Counted from the stretch's first letter, positions 1 to 8,400 are shown. The stretch is 30,235 bases of DNA from Paraktedonobacter sp034438135 (GCA_034438135.1 DAOTTL010000191.1:1-30235); one strand, 5' to 3'. The notes: generated from the sequence alone by a model not told the origin. Translations and numbers: made by a program.

Positions 1-30
1 ATTTTACAAAAATGAGGGATGACTCATATC

Positions 31-86
31 TTCTCTGCCGCCTCCGGCGGCAGAGGGAGGAGCGAGAAAAAACCTCTACCTGTGAG
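31..86. repeat. Partial copy of palindromic element C (right end)
   Basis: This is the right-hand part of the element found complete at 10321-10504 and 11998-12182. It holds a 10-bp hairpin (CTCTGCCGCC at 33-42 paired with GGCGGCAGAG at 46-55) and ends in CCTCTACCTGTGAG, the terminal inverted repeat. Its left half is missing: it is fused directly to a family-B terminus (GAGGGATGACTCAT, about 14-27). The hairpin differs from the other copies by a compensated pair (C-G here, T-A at 12129-12151). Confidence 0.75.
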
Positions 87-114
87 TAACCTGTCCCACC
101 CCGAAGAAAGAAAA

Positions 115-159
115 GAGGCATTTCGGGCGTAGCGCAACGCGCTGCGCCCGAAATGCCTC
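115..159. repeat. 21-bp palindrome (hairpin P1) downstream of the methyltransferase gene
   Basis: The arms 115-135 and 139-159 are inverted repeats with one mismatch (T opposite G, a wobble in RNA) and a 3-nt loop. The arm begins GAGGCATTTCGGGCG. A-rich runs flank both sides, so a transcript from either strand would end in U-rich sequence after the hairpin. It lies 71 bp past the stop of the minus-strand methyltransferase and could end its transcript. The stretch 1-230 contains no gene; it is made of repeat pieces and this hairpin. Confidence 0.7.
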
Positions 160-230
160 AAAAAAGCATGGGGGGTGGAGCCATTAACTTACAAGTAGGG
201 CGGGCTATCCCAGAGCGTTTCTCTCTCTTT

Positions 231-824
231 TTAGTTGTGAGCGACCTTTGTCGCAATGAGCATGCCCGTGTTCCAGTCCAGGCGAGTGACGCGCAGATCT
301 GACCGTTGTTCAAGTGTAGAAACGAGCTTTTCTACTTGCGCCGCGCGTCCTTCGCTCCAGGAGGGTTGAGGGAGTAAGTGATCGATCACATACATGCCTC
401 CCGGGGCCAGGAGTTGCAGAACCTCGTTCAGGTAAGAGTATTTCCCTAACTCCATATCTACGGAGATGAAATCAAACGTTTTTCTTTCTGCAAGCGTGGC
501 ATCGATAAATTTCTTGCCATCTTCAAGTGTGCAGTGGATACGTGGATCGTCTCCCAGGAAGCGTTGGGCAACTGAAAAGTGTTGTTCGTCGCCATCTACC
601 GTCGTCAGTTGAGATTGAGCATCCATGCCATCGCGTATCCAGCAGGCGGAGACGCCTGTACCTGTGCCCAGCTCCAAGAAGCGTCCGCCTGGCTTTCCCG
701 CAGCAAGGGTACGTAAAAGACTTAAGGTGAGCAGATCAGCTCTCTGAAAGAACTGGATCTCATGCGTGGCCTCTTCTAGCTCTGCGATACCAGGAGGGAG
801 TGTTGTGGTCGATGGTGTCCACAT
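231..824 (-). CDS. O-methyltransferase-like SAM-dependent methyltransferase
   Basis: A 197-residue class I SAM methyltransferase, likely cytosolic, transferring methyl from S-adenosylmethionine to an unknown small acceptor. Seen: motif I ELGTGTG at residues 51-57, an acidic residue at the end of strand 2 (TTVDGD, D77), and FDFISVD with D123 where O-methyltransferases of the caffeoyl-CoA/catechol type bind metal and substrate. Helices before motif I (ATHEIQFFQRADLL) also resemble that family. The length fits the family (about 200-220). The ATG at 824 follows AAAGGA at good spacing. It is monocistronic as far as visible; the next gene on the same strand starts 925 bp away. The substrate cannot be read from the sequence. 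Confidence 0.8.
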   Translation of the reverse strand: MWTPSTTTLPPGIAELEEATHEIQFFQRADLLTLSLLRTLAAGKPGGRFLELGTGTGVSACWIRDGMDAQSQLTTVDGDEQHFSVAQRFLGDDPRIHCTLEDGKKFIDATLAERKTFDFISVDMELGKYSYLNEVLQLLAPGGMYVIDHLLPQPSWSEGRAAQVEKLVSTLEQRSDLRVTRLDWNTGMLIATKVAHN

Positions 825-1011
825 TGTTTTGATTTTCCTTTATGTATATGACTCTTAAAAAGTGAGCGAGACGAGCGACTTCTTTCTAATGAATGTCGGA
901 TTGATGCTCGTTTTGCTCTTCTAAGGGAAGAAATAGATGCAGGGCGAAGAGCATATGTTCTCCGCCCCGTGTCTTGTTCTTTTTTGGTCGATTAAATGGT
1001 TCCAGCGTTTA

Positions 1012-1749
1012 CTAATGGACTACTGCATCAGTCTGTTTGCCCTGGAGCCGCATAACATCGGCGGCGTAGGGAGAGAGTCCCATCTCAAAAGGCATATGCA
1101 GTCCGCCGATGAGTAGCGTTTCGCTCAACGTGTGGCTCCAAAGTTCAAAAGAGACTACTTTGTACAGTTCAGGTGCGAGATGATACTCGATCTTGCCCTG
1201 AGTTGAGGGTGCTACACGACAATCACAGCCGCAACCGTGCTCGAATAGACCTGCTCCTGCCTGGCTCATGCGGGTCTCAATATGGAAGAGAAGTCGATAT
1301 GACTTGCCAACGGCGTGCAGACAAGAATCGACGAGCCAGTAAGGATGAGTCAGGCTCTCCTTGCGGCTCAAAATAGTTGTCTCGATCGTTGGATCAGGTA
1401 CCGTTCCGAGGAAGGCAAAGGAGTCCCAGACGACCGCAGAGACACGATCTCCGAATTCGTCAGAAAGACCCTGAAGTACGTTGAGGACTTTCCTCTGCAT
1501 ATCGGCATAGGGACCCGTAATAAGATGGGCAAAGTTTTTCTGATCAAAGGGTGTAAGAAAGCCTTCACCTAGCAACGTGAGTACCTCTCTGCCGAGATCG
1601 CCAAAGCCAAGGCGGTCCGCCTGTGAGAGGTATCGTTGTGCCAGTTCTACAAGGTCATGATGAAAGTTCTGCGTTTCCAATTGAGGCCAGGGCTGTGGTA
1701 ATTCAACAGGTTGGGTTAGATCGACCGGGGTAATTTCAACTGTGTACAT
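1012..1749 (-). CDS. Hypothetical protein with a Cys cluster
   Basis: A 245-residue protein I do not recognise. Codon use and an AAAGGA box before the ATG at 1749 support a real gene. It is mostly soluble, with no signal peptide or membrane segment. The notable feature is GCGCDC at about residues 171-176, preceded by His (FEHGCGCDCRV), a dense thiol/His cluster that could bind a metal or form a disulfide. Further motifs are WDSFAFLG in the middle and a C-terminal segment rich in Met and Leu. Neighbours give no functional clue: it follows the methyltransferase in the same direction with a 187-bp gap, so co-transcription is uncertain. A small metal-binding or cofactor-linked role is possible but unproven. 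Confidence 0.65.
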   Translation of the reverse strand: MYTVEITPVDLTQPVELPQPWPQLETQNFHHDLVELAQRYLSQADRLGFGDLGREVLTLLGEGFLTPFDQKNFAHLITGPYADMQRKVLNVLQGLSDEFGDRVSAVVWDSFAFLGTVPDPTIETTILSRKESLTHPYWLVDSCLHAVGKSYRLLFHIETRMSQAGAGLFEHGCGCDCRVAPSTQGKIEYHLAPELYKVVSFELWSHTLSETLLIGGLHMPFEMGLSPYAADVMRLQGKQTDAVVH

Positions 1750-2010
1750 AGAGTAAGTGTCCTTTCGTTGATAATCGTGAACAAGCAGTTCTTACCAATA
1801 ACGGGACTATGAAAAGCAGTGGCCTGGAGTTATGCAGTAAGTGTAACACCTCTATGAAGAACATCTCAAAACTTGTCAGGAAAAACTCTGTACCCCCTTC
1901 TCCAGGGCAGAGGCCAGAAGAGTCCTGTTTTTAGATCGCAGGCCGTGAGAGTTTTTTTTGCCCGCATGGATAGTATACTCGGAAAAAGTGCCGTACGTCC
2001 ATTGGGAGAA

Positions 2011-2173
2011 ATCCCTATCGCAGGGTTTCTCAAAAGTCGTTCTTTCCCCGCCCACCCACCTGTTTTGGAGGATGGGAGGCAGCGCGACTGCGCTGCCTCC
2101 CATCCTCTTTTTTCCTGGGGAGGGATTTGGCAATGGCTGAAATGCGACTTTTGAGAAATCCTGATCCCTATCG
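2011..2173. mobile_element. MITE-like element A1 with 10-bp target duplication
   Basis: The element spans 2021-2163 (143 bp). Its ends are 19-bp inverted repeats with one mismatch: CAGGGTTTCTCAAAAGTCG at the left and the complement of CAGGATTTCTCAAAAGTCG at the right. The 10-bp sequence ATCCCTATCG flanks it at 2011-2020 and 2164-2173, as expected for a transposition target duplication. The centre is a perfect palindrome with 18-bp arms (2068-2085 and 2090-2107, loop GACT), between a C-rich and a G-rich segment. No coding capacity, so it would need a transposase in trans. A second A copy lies at 10290-10631 and a hybrid at 8401-8491. Confidence 0.85.
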
Positions 2174-2178
2174 CAGAG

Positions 2179-2296
2179 GTTTTTCTGCTGCAAGGTTGCC
2201 CCTCCCCCAAAACAAAGGAGAGATGGATGAGTTTGTAAGTAGCGAATATACTTACAAACTCATCCATCTCTCCTTAAAATGCTGCGCTTCCGCCAT
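2179..2296. repeat. Family-B palindromic element core with 26-bp hairpin (P3)
   Basis: The order is a TTTTCTGCTGCAAGG segment, a C-rich segment, a perfect 26-bp palindrome (arms 2215-2240 and 2250-2275, 9-nt loop) and then TGCTGCGCTTCCGCCATT. The same order is seen at 6915-7095 (reversed) and 12290-12412. The arm contains GGATGAGTTTG, shared with the palindromes at 6982-7040 and 15973-16023. The outer TIRs of the family are not visible here, so this copy is incomplete or has diverged at its ends. Confidence 0.7.
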
Positions 2297-2297
2297 T

Positions 2298-2362
2298 CAA
2301 AGAGAGAATAGCTGAGCTTTTGAGTGGCTTTATCATTCAAAAGCTCAGCTATTCTCTCTTTG
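2298..2362. terminator. Long hairpin ending at the TPR gene stop (P4)
   Basis: The arms 2298-2321 and 2339-2362 are a perfect 24-bp inverted repeat (arm starts CAAAGAGAGAATAGC). With one mismatch the stem extends a further 5 bp. It abuts the stop codon of the minus-strand TPR gene (TAA at 2365-2363), so it forms the first thing transcribed after that gene. The position suits a terminator or an mRNA 3'-end stabiliser; a trailing U-run is weak, so the role is inferred. Confidence 0.6.
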
Positions 2363-3613
2363 TTAAAGAAATGGAATCTGGAGGGCTTGCTGGTAAGCTT
2401 CAAGCGCCTCCTCTTCTCGCTGGAGTTCGCTGAGAAGATGACCCATTTTCATCCAGATCGACGCATTCTGGTGGTCTAGCTTAAGCGCCTGTTGATAGGC
2501 CTCAAGAGCCTGCTCATTTTTTTTGAGCTTGCCGAGTGTATCGCCCAATCCCACGTGAACCGAGGCATTGTCAGGATCAAGTGCATGTGCCCGGTTATAG
2601 AACTCCAGGGCGTTCTCATATTTTGTGAGATTATAGGAGAGAAAGCCCAGACCCTTGAAGGCAAAGGCATTCTTCGGTTCGAGCCGGAGGGCATGCTGAT
2701 AGAAGTTCATCGCCTCCTCAAAGCGCTGACGAGTACAGAAGATATCGCCCATGCTTGTATAGACTGAGGCATCGTCCGGCGCGAGTTGGCGGGCATGCTC
2801 GTAAGCCTCAAAGGCCTCCTCATAACGTTCCAGAGAGCTGAGCATCTCAGCTATATCGATGTAGATAGATGCGTTTTCAGGCTCCAGACGATTGGCAGCT
2901 TGATAGGCCTCAAGAGCCTGCTCATTTCTGTGGAGAAGACGAGCGAGGTCGCCTTTATTGCGCTGGGCGGAGACATCCTGGGGGGTCAGTTGGGTTGTGC
3001 GTTCGTAGGCGATTAAGGCGTCCTCGTGGCGCTGAAGGATGCGAGCGAGTTTTCCAATGTTGGCATAGACAGAGGCATCGTCGGGTCCTACCAGGCGAGC
3101 GTATTCATAGGCTGCCAGGGCCTCTTCGTGTCGCTGGAGACGGCTGAGGATAGCTCCGATGCCTGTATAGACGGCAACTGTATCGTCTTTAAAGCTTTGC
3201 AGGGTATTTTCTATGCTCAGTGAGATAGAGGCGTTCCCTGGTTCTAGCTGAAGGGCCTGCTGATAGGCTTCAAGGGCCTCTTTATACTTTTTGAGATGGC
3301 TCCATGTTTCGCCTATACTTGTATGGACATTGGCATCGGCAGAGGCTCGCAGGCGTGCCTGTTCAAAGGCTTCAAGAGCTGCCTCATATTTTTGTTGACT
3401 GCTGAACGTTTTTCCTATACCCATATAAGCTGTAGCACTATTGGGGTCGAGCAGCAGTGCCTTATGAAAGGCCTCCATTGCTTCTTCGTACCGTTTAAAG
3501 TTATGAGAGGCTTCACCGGCAGCGCACCAGTTCTCGACCTGTTGGGAGATATTCTCGCACGGCTGCTCAGATTGGTGTGTGTATTCTTTTTGAATAACCA
3601 TGTATGTAGCCAT
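2363..3613 (-). CDS. Tetratricopeptide repeat protein
   Basis: A 416-residue protein made almost wholly of about eleven 34-residue TPR motifs, recognisable by the recurring pattern of YEEALEAYQQAL followed by LEPxNAS. TPR arrays form a right-handed superhelix that binds partner proteins. No catalytic domain, signal peptide or membrane segment is visible, so it is probably a cytosolic scaffold. One repeat near residues 130-150 is degenerate (SIENTLQSFKDDTVAVYTG). The first 30 residues, with two Cys, precede the array. The ATG at 3613 is the first in frame; an extended -10 lies 50 bp upstream (3663-3671). It is divergent from the GH31 gene with a 314-bp gap. No specific partner can be named. 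Confidence 0.85.
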   Translation of the reverse strand: MATYMVIQKEYTHQSEQPCENISQQVENWCAAGEASHNFKRYEEAMEAFHKALLLDPNSATAYMGIGKTFSSQQKYEAALEAFEQARLRASADANVHTSIGETWSHLKKYKEALEAYQQALQLEPGNASISLSIENTLQSFKDDTVAVYTGIGAILSRLQRHEEALAAYEYARLVGPDDASVYANIGKLARILQRHEDALIAYERTTQLTPQDVSAQRNKGDLARLLHRNEQALEAYQAANRLEPENASIYIDIAEMLSSLERYEEAFEAYEHARQLAPDDASVYTSMGDIFCTRQRFEEAMNFYQHALRLEPKNAFAFKGLGFLSYNLTKYENALEFYNRAHALDPDNASVHVGLGDTLGKLKKNEQALEAYQQALKLDHQNASIWMKMGHLLSELQREEEALEAYQQALQIPFL

Positions 3614-3927
3614 TTGCTTTAACTAAGCTCCACGATCTACATTTTGCCGTCTCGTTTCCCGCAGTATAACATGTATTGGATGAAGTTGGTGCAAGAATAG
3701 TCCATCAAGTGGACGGTTCTCACATGCATGTTTTTGATCTGTTCGTCTCAAAAAAAAAGGACGTTTGAGGAGAAAAAGAGCAGCCGTTGTGAGGATTGGG
3801 AGTAGTGCAAAGGCGATTCAATAGGCCGCTCGCGGAGTCCTCCTGAGAAATACGTTTAAGGACTTTCACACGTGTTAGAAATGGTGAGCTTTAAAAGAGA
3901 ATTTTGAGCGAAAAGGAAGAGATATCT
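3614..3927. other. Divergent promoter region between TPR gene and GH31 gene
   Basis: This 314-bp gap separates two divergent genes. It contains a minus-strand extended -10 (3663-3671) and an AAGGAAGAG ribosome-binding site at 3913-3921 for the GH31 gene. It has none of the palindromic repeats that fill most other gaps. No operator-like dyad was found. Confidence 0.5.
3663..3671 (-). promoter_or_regulatory. Extended -10 promoter for the TPR gene
   Basis: Read on the minus strand this is TGTTATACT, that is TG-n-TATACT, an extended -10 box. It would start transcription near 3656 and give a leader of about 45 nt. A TTGCAC at 3694-3689 could be a -35 but its spacing of 20 nt is long. Confidence 0.4.
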
Positions 3928-6261
3928 ATGTTTACTGCTGTGCAACCAGTCCATTATCATGGAAAAGAAGCACAGGAATATATCTGGCTAAATGGAGAGC
4001 AACAGGTGACGAGTAGCTGCTGTCTGGCCGGGTCACTCCTGGGAGATGAGATTGTACGTGTGCGTTTTCTGCACACGGCATATCCAGAGGGATTGCGCTT
4101 TCAACTAGTTGATGAGGCCGAAGGAACGTTACCGTACCATTCCTGGATTGTTTCGACTGGCGATGAGACGTGGAAAACGACCTCTGGCGATGAGGAGGCG
4201 CAGTCAGTCCTGGCCCCTTATCTGCGCGGCTTTGCCTGGGGAAGCAATGAACTGCGTTGGACGCATCCGCTGATGGAGAACGAGCGTGTGTATGGCTTTG
4301 GCGAGCGCACAACAGGGATGAATAAGCGGGGTGATTTTTTGACGCTCTGGAACTGGGATCCTGAGATGGGGCATGGACCAGAGACAGGGAAAATGTATAC
4401 TGCCATTCCTTTTTATCTCCAGATATCCCCTATTACTGGTAAGGCGACCGGTTTGCTGGTCGATCATACTGGTAAAACCGAAATGGATATTGGCCATGCC
4501 GACCTGAGCGAGATGCAGATCACAGTACAGGGCGAGAGACTGACCCTTTATTTTTTTGCTGGTCCAACTCCTGCCGATGTGTTGCGTCAGTATACCGATC
4601 TGACCGGACGCATGCCCTTACCGCCCCGTTGGGCACTGGGACACCATCAGGGACGATGGAGCTATTATACCGATCAGGAAGTGCGCGAGATTGCGACCCA
4701 GTTCCGCGAGCGCAATCATCCCTGTGAATCGCTGTGGCTCGATATCGATCATATGGATGGGTTTCGTACCTTCACCTGGAATACTCACTCTTTTCCCGAT
4801 GTGTCTGGCCTGACCAGGGAGATGATGGAGCAGGGTTTTCATATCATTCCAGTCATCAATCCAGGTATTAAGACCGATCGCGATTATCTGGTGTATCATC
4901 AGGCGCTGGCAAAGGGCTATCTGTGTCGCAAGCAAGGCGGCGATCTCTATATGGGCACTGGCTGGCCAGATGACTGCTCGTTTGCTGATTTTTCCAGGGC
5001 TCAGGTACGCGAGTGGTGGGGAAATCTCTTTCATCATTTTCTTGAACAGGGGGTTGCGGGGAGTTGGAATGATATGAATGAGCCTTCACAGGCAACGCTC
5101 ATGGAGAAAAAGTTTCATAAACCAACCTTGAAAACATTTGATGACGATGTAATGCATATTGGTAGCGGAGAGAATGTTACAGGACCCGATGGTCCGCCGA
5201 CCCTTCATACCTTTTTTCATAATGCCTTTGGTTTGCAGATGGCTCGCGCTATGCGTGAGGGTACCCAACGCTTTGCCCCTGATAAGCGTCCCTTTGTTCT
5301 GACCCGTTCAGGAACTGCTGGCGTTCAACGCTATGCCGCGATGTGGACGGGCGATAACTCTAGCTGGTGGGAGCATATCTCATTGGCTGTGCGTATGTGT
5401 CTGACTCTGGGCATCGGTGGTATTCCTTTTACCGGCTCAAATATCGGAGGCTTCTGGGAACATTGCAATGGAGAGTTGCTGGTCCGTTTCGCGCAGCTTG
5501 GCGCTCTGCTGCCCCTATGCTGGAATCATAACGCTGTTGCGAGTGCACCGCAGGAGCCGTGGGCCTTTGGCGAACCTTACGAGAGCGCCTATCGTACCGC
5601 TATTGAACAACGTTATCAACTTCTGCCCTATCTCTATAATCTTTTCCACGAAGCATCGGTGAACGGATCACCGATTATTCGACCGCTATTCTACCATTAC
5701 CCACAGGACCAGGCCGTCTATGAGGTCGAGGATGCGTACCTTGTTGGTGATACCCTGCTCACAGCTCCGATCTCAAAAGAGGGGGCGTTGAGTCGGTCAG
5801 TCTATCTGCCTGAGGGAATGTGGTTCGGGTACTGGGATGGCAAACTTTTTGAGGGAGGCCAGACCCACGAAGTAGAGGGTCCCCTGGAGCATTGGCCGCT
5901 TTTTGTGCGCGGCAATAGTGTTCTGCCCTCTGGACCTGTAATGAGGTATATTGGGGAAAAATCGATCGATGCACTGACGCTCACCTGTTATATGACCGCG
6001 GATGGTCAGGTAGAGTATACCCTTTATGAGGATGATGGGAATAGCATGGCCTATCAGAAAGGCTCCTCTGCTCAGACCATCATTCGCGGTCAAATGACTG
6101 AAGATGGGGCTACCATTACCATTGAGGAGCAGCATGATCAGTATCAACCCTCACGCGAGTGGTACGACATTATCGTGAGAAGCGGGGAGCAGCGTTTTCA
6201 AGAGCGCGTGCGGGCGGGTCAGGGAACAATCACAGTCAAGCTTGCGCCGTCATCTAATTGA
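3928..6261 (+). CDS. Glycoside hydrolase family 31 alpha-glucosidase
   Basis: A 777-residue GH31 enzyme that hydrolyses terminal alpha-glucosidic bonds with retention. The family signature WNDMNEPS carries the nucleophile Asp382, and WTGDNSSWWEH carries the likely acid/base Asp476. The order is the usual N-terminal beta-sandwich (about 1-225), the catalytic barrel starting near PLPPRWALGHHQGRWSYY (about 230-570) and two C-terminal beta domains. There is no signal peptide, so it acts inside the cell on imported maltose/isomaltose-type oligosaccharides. The ATG at 3928 was chosen over a TTG at 3904 because AAGGAAGAG lies just before it. It is flanked by no sugar transporter or regulator. Exact linkage preference cannot be read; alpha-xylosidase is an alternative within GH31. 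Confidence 0.93.
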   Translation: MFTAVQPVHYHGKEAQEYIWLNGEQQVTSSCCLAGSLLGDEIVRVRFLHTAYPEGLRFQLVDEAEGTLPYHSWIVSTGDETWKTTSGDEEAQSVLAPYLRGFAWGSNELRWTHPLMENERVYGFGERTTGMNKRGDFLTLWNWDPEMGHGPETGKMYTAIPFYLQISPITGKATGLLVDHTGKTEMDIGHADLSEMQITVQGERLTLYFFAGPTPADVLRQYTDLTGRMPLPPRWALGHHQGRWSYYTDQEVREIATQFRERNHPCESLWLDIDHMDGFRTFTWNTHSFPDVSGLTREMMEQGFHIIPVINPGIKTDRDYLVYHQALAKGYLCRKQGGDLYMGTGWPDDCSFADFSRAQVREWWGNLFHHFLEQGVAGSWNDMNEPSQATLMEKKFHKPTLKTFDDDVMHIGSGENVTGPDGPPTLHTFFHNAFGLQMARAMREGTQRFAPDKRPFVLTRSGTAGVQRYAAMWTGDNSSWWEHISLAVRMCLTLGIGGIPFTGSNIGGFWEHCNGELLVRFAQLGALLPLCWNHNAVASAPQEPWAFGEPYESAYRTAIEQRYQLLPYLYNLFHEASVNGSPIIRPLFYHYPQDQAVYEVEDAYLVGDTLLTAPISKEGALSRSVYLPEGMWFGYWDGKLFEGGQTHEVEGPLEHWPLFVRGNSVLPSGPVMRYIGEKSIDALTLTCYMTADGQVEYTLYEDDGNSMAYQKGSSAQTIIRGQMTEDGATITIEEQHDQYQPSREWYDIIVRSGEQRFQERVRAGQGTITVKLAPSSN

Positions 6262-6273
6262 TCTGCGCCACCA

Positions 6274-6350
6274 CATAGAATAAGGAAGAATTGCTGAGAT
6301 CTTACGTGGCTATGCCACGTAAGATCTCAGCAATTCTTCCTTATTCTATG
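6274..6350. terminator. 37-bp perfect hairpin between convergent genes
   Basis: The arms 6274-6310 and 6314-6350 are perfectly complementary over 37 bp, with a 3-nt loop (TAT). It lies 12 bp after the GH31 stop and 12 bp before the nitroreductase stop, so it can act as a bidirectional terminator. The stem is far longer than an ordinary intrinsic terminator (about 8-15 bp). Confidence 0.7.
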
Positions 6351-6362
6351 CTTAATACAGCT

Positions 6363-6869
6363 CTATGCGAATGACTGGTCCCAGCGTTCGCTGTGCACGA
6401 CTGTTCCGATTGGTTTGCGTTTCTTCACGCCTTTGCCGATCTCCTTCGTGGGATAGCCAAAGGGTATGATTGCCATAATCTTGATCTCTTCAGGGATTCC
6501 CAGGACAGGATTGATCTGTGAGAGATTCTCAAAGCCAACCCAGTTTGAGCCAATGCCATGAGACCAGGCGGTCAGAACCATCGACTGAATAGCACGGCTG
6601 ATATCGGCAACGGCATAAGGACTCGACTCCATACAGGCCACAATCGCCAGCGGGGCCTGCGCGATGTACGGACCCGTGTTTGCAAGGGAGCCGAGCTTGT
6701 GCAGCATCTCCTTATCTTCTATGACGACAAAGTGCCAGGGTTGACCGTTGATGCTGCTCGCTGTCAGGTGAGCAGCCTGGACGATCTCGTGGACAATCTC
6801 AGTTGGAATGGATTTTTCCTCAAACTGGCGCACAGCCAGTACAGTGCGAACTGCGTCATATACTTCCAT
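6363..6869 (-). CDS. Nitroreductase family flavoprotein
   Basis: A 168-residue member of the nitroreductase/FMN-reductase family, which uses FMN and NAD(P)H to reduce nitro groups, quinones or enones; members are usually cytosolic homodimers. Seen: RTVLAVRQF near the N-terminus (the family's FMN phosphate-binding R-rich motif), SSINGQPWHFVVI (the family's N-x-QPW motif) and IMAIIPFGYPTKE near the C-terminus (usual GYP motif). The ATG at 6869 fits where homologues start; a longer open frame to 7004 runs into a repeat and is rejected. A family-B element (6915-7095) lies only 45 bp upstream, so its promoter must lie in or next to that repeat. The physiological substrate is unknown. Confidence 0.88.
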   Translation of the reverse strand: MEVYDAVRTVLAVRQFEEKSIPTEIVHEIVQAAHLTASSINGQPWHFVVIEDKEMLHKLGSLANTGPYIAQAPLAIVACMESSPYAVADISRAIQSMVLTAWSHGIGSNWVGFENLSQINPVLGIPEEIKIMAIIPFGYPTKEIGKGVKKRKPIGTVVHSERWDQSFA

Positions 6870-6914
6870 GTGTGGAAAGCCTTTCGTGTACATACAAAAG
6901 AGGAAGAGGAATGG

Positions 6915-7095
6915 ATGAGTCATTCCTCTTTTTCCCAAAAAGGCAGATGCCTTTTTCTGGCAGCTGCTCCGCCGCATCTTCAGACGAGATGGATGAGTTT
7001 GCAAGCCGTCAAGCGGCTTGCAAACTCATCCATCTCGTCTTTCTTTTGGGGCAGAGGCGTTTTGGTAAGCCGCTGAAAAGTGAGGAATGACTCAT
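6915..7095. mobile_element. Complete family-B MITE-like element (B2) with 27-bp hairpin
   Basis: This 181-bp element has perfect 14-bp terminal inverted repeats (ATGAGTCATTCCTC at 6915-6928 and its complement at 7082-7095). The central palindrome has 27-bp perfect arms (6982-7008 and 7014-7040) and a 5-nt loop. Smaller hairpins sit at the left end (6904-6930, 10 bp, overlapping the TIR, and 6937-6956, 9 bp with a 2-nt loop). No target duplication was found. A further terminus-like motif (AAAATCAGGGATGACTTAT) follows at 7120-7138, suggesting remains of another copy. Confidence 0.8.
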
Positions 7096-7224
7096 AGAAC
7101 GCCTTTTCTCCTAATTTGGAAAATCAGGGATGACTTATACAAAGAGGTAAGCAGGTATATTGCAAACCCGTTTTTGCAAGAGACTGATAGACAGTTTTTC
7201 TCAAGTAAGGGATACCAGTTTCTC

Positions 7225-8202
7225 CTATTTCCAATGTTGCAGTGGAAGTCCTGCGACGGGTGAGCGAAACGTTGGCAGTGTACTCATGGCCAGCGAACCC
7301 AGATAGGCTGTGCGCCGATCGGGACCGCCGAACGCGATACTCGTGATGAATGGGATGTTAGTGCTGGCAGCCATACCCATATCCTGCGGCTGAGCTGTAC
7401 GGGTAGCTACTTTTTCCTCAAACGATTTGAGTACATCCTCGCGTGGCTCTTCAATTACCGCGTGATAATCGCCATCAGGGATAATGATGCCAATGCCGTT
7501 GCGGAGGACGAGCGTCACCCATATATTGCCATCGGCATCGAAGGCAAAGCCATCAATAGCTCCGCCCAGGCCCAGATTTTCTGGTCCAAATACCTCACGT
7601 CCGGTGAGATTTCCGTCAGGTTGCACACGGAAACGCACGAGGTGGTTCCTCATAGTTTCAACTGCATAGAGATAGGTTTCCTGAGCATCGAGGCGGATCT
7701 CATTGGTCAGATAGAGACCGTCCGCTACGATGCGTGGCCCCTTCTCATCTATTAAGACAATATACCCATCGGGTCGTGGGTCAGCGGCCCCTTCCCACCA
7801 GATCGAAGCGCGTGTCATTACAGAGAGCCAGATACGATTATGACTATCGCGAAAGACATAGTTTGGTGTAGTAATGCTCACCCCGTCGATGTCTTTCAAA
7901 AGATCTTCGACGCGTCCGTCGAGATAGAGTCTCTGAACGCTACTAGCGCCGAGATTAGCGATGATAAGAGAACCGTCCTCCATCATAGCCAGACCATTTG
8001 GTTCATTGCCAGTCAGGCCACCAATGAATTGCTGGGTGCCATCGGGGTGTATACGAGTGACCCCGCCGCGACCGTCCGAGGTCCACAATGTACCATTGGA
8101 TTCGCAGAGAACTGATTCGGGACGGACCAGATCATGGCCTGTATAGGTCAGATCGCTGAGTTCAAGTCTGAACTCTTTGATAGGAACAGCGCTGTTACTC
8201 AT
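7225..8202 (-). CDS. SMP-30/gluconolactonase/LRE family protein
   Basis: A 325-residue six-bladed beta-propeller of the SMP-30/gluconolactonase family, whose members hydrolyse sugar or other lactones with one divalent metal ion. Seen: E29 in RPESVLCESNGTLW, the expected glutamate ligand; LTNEIRLD with the expected Asn; and IDGFAFDADGNIWV with the expected Asp ligand. Blade-like repeats such as DGSLIIAN and DGNIWVTL recur. There is no signal peptide, so a cytosolic role is likely. The ATG at 8202 follows AAAGGAT; the ATG at 8250 would add 16 residues without family similarity. It has no pathway neighbours, so the lactone is unknown. A structural, non-enzymatic propeller is a lesser alternative. 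Confidence 0.83.
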   Translation of the reverse strand: MSNSAVPIKEFRLELSDLTYTGHDLVRPESVLCESNGTLWTSDGRGGVTRIHPDGTQQFIGGLTGNEPNGLAMMEDGSLIIANLGASSVQRLYLDGRVEDLLKDIDGVSITTPNYVFRDSHNRIWLSVMTRASIWWEGAADPRPDGYIVLIDEKGPRIVADGLYLTNEIRLDAQETYLYAVETMRNHLVRFRVQPDGNLTGREVFGPENLGLGGAIDGFAFDADGNIWVTLVLRNGIGIIIPDGDYHAVIEEPREDVLKSFEEKVATRTAQPQDMGMAASTNIPFITSIAFGGPDRRTAYLGSLAMSTLPTFRSPVAGLPLQHWK

Positions 8203-8400
8203 GACTTTATCCTTTCCTTGCGGAAAAAAAGAGACGTGATGCCTCTTCATTGTTGCTCGCCCCTATCCACTGTGACAGGGAAAGAGAATTGCCAGACTGC
8301 TCTGGCAAAACTATCGGGAACAATCTCAAGCTCTTTTATGGATGCCTTGTTCATTGTATGATGTTTGTAATAAATTCGCTATCTCCTGCTAAAATATCCA

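Larger units (their letters stand above)
1750..2362. other. Gene-free 613-bp gap built from palindromic elements
   Basis: No coding gene is supported here; the open frames are produced by repeats. From left to right it holds about 260 bp of unassigned sequence, a complete family-A element (2021-2163) with target duplication, a family-B core (2179-2296) and a hairpin that touches the stop of the TPR gene (2298-2362). Upstream signals for the minus-strand gene at 1749 must lie in the first 100 bp, but I see no clear promoter. Confidence 0.7.

Noticed and set aside
1866..2315. Several open frames of 60-133 residues on both strands
   Set aside because: They are produced by palindromes and repeats, translate into low-complexity or mirror-image sequences, and have no ribosome-binding sites.
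6870..7004. N-terminal extension of the nitroreductase to 7004
   Set aside because: The extra residues come from a mobile element and lack family similarity; homologues start at the ATG at 6869.
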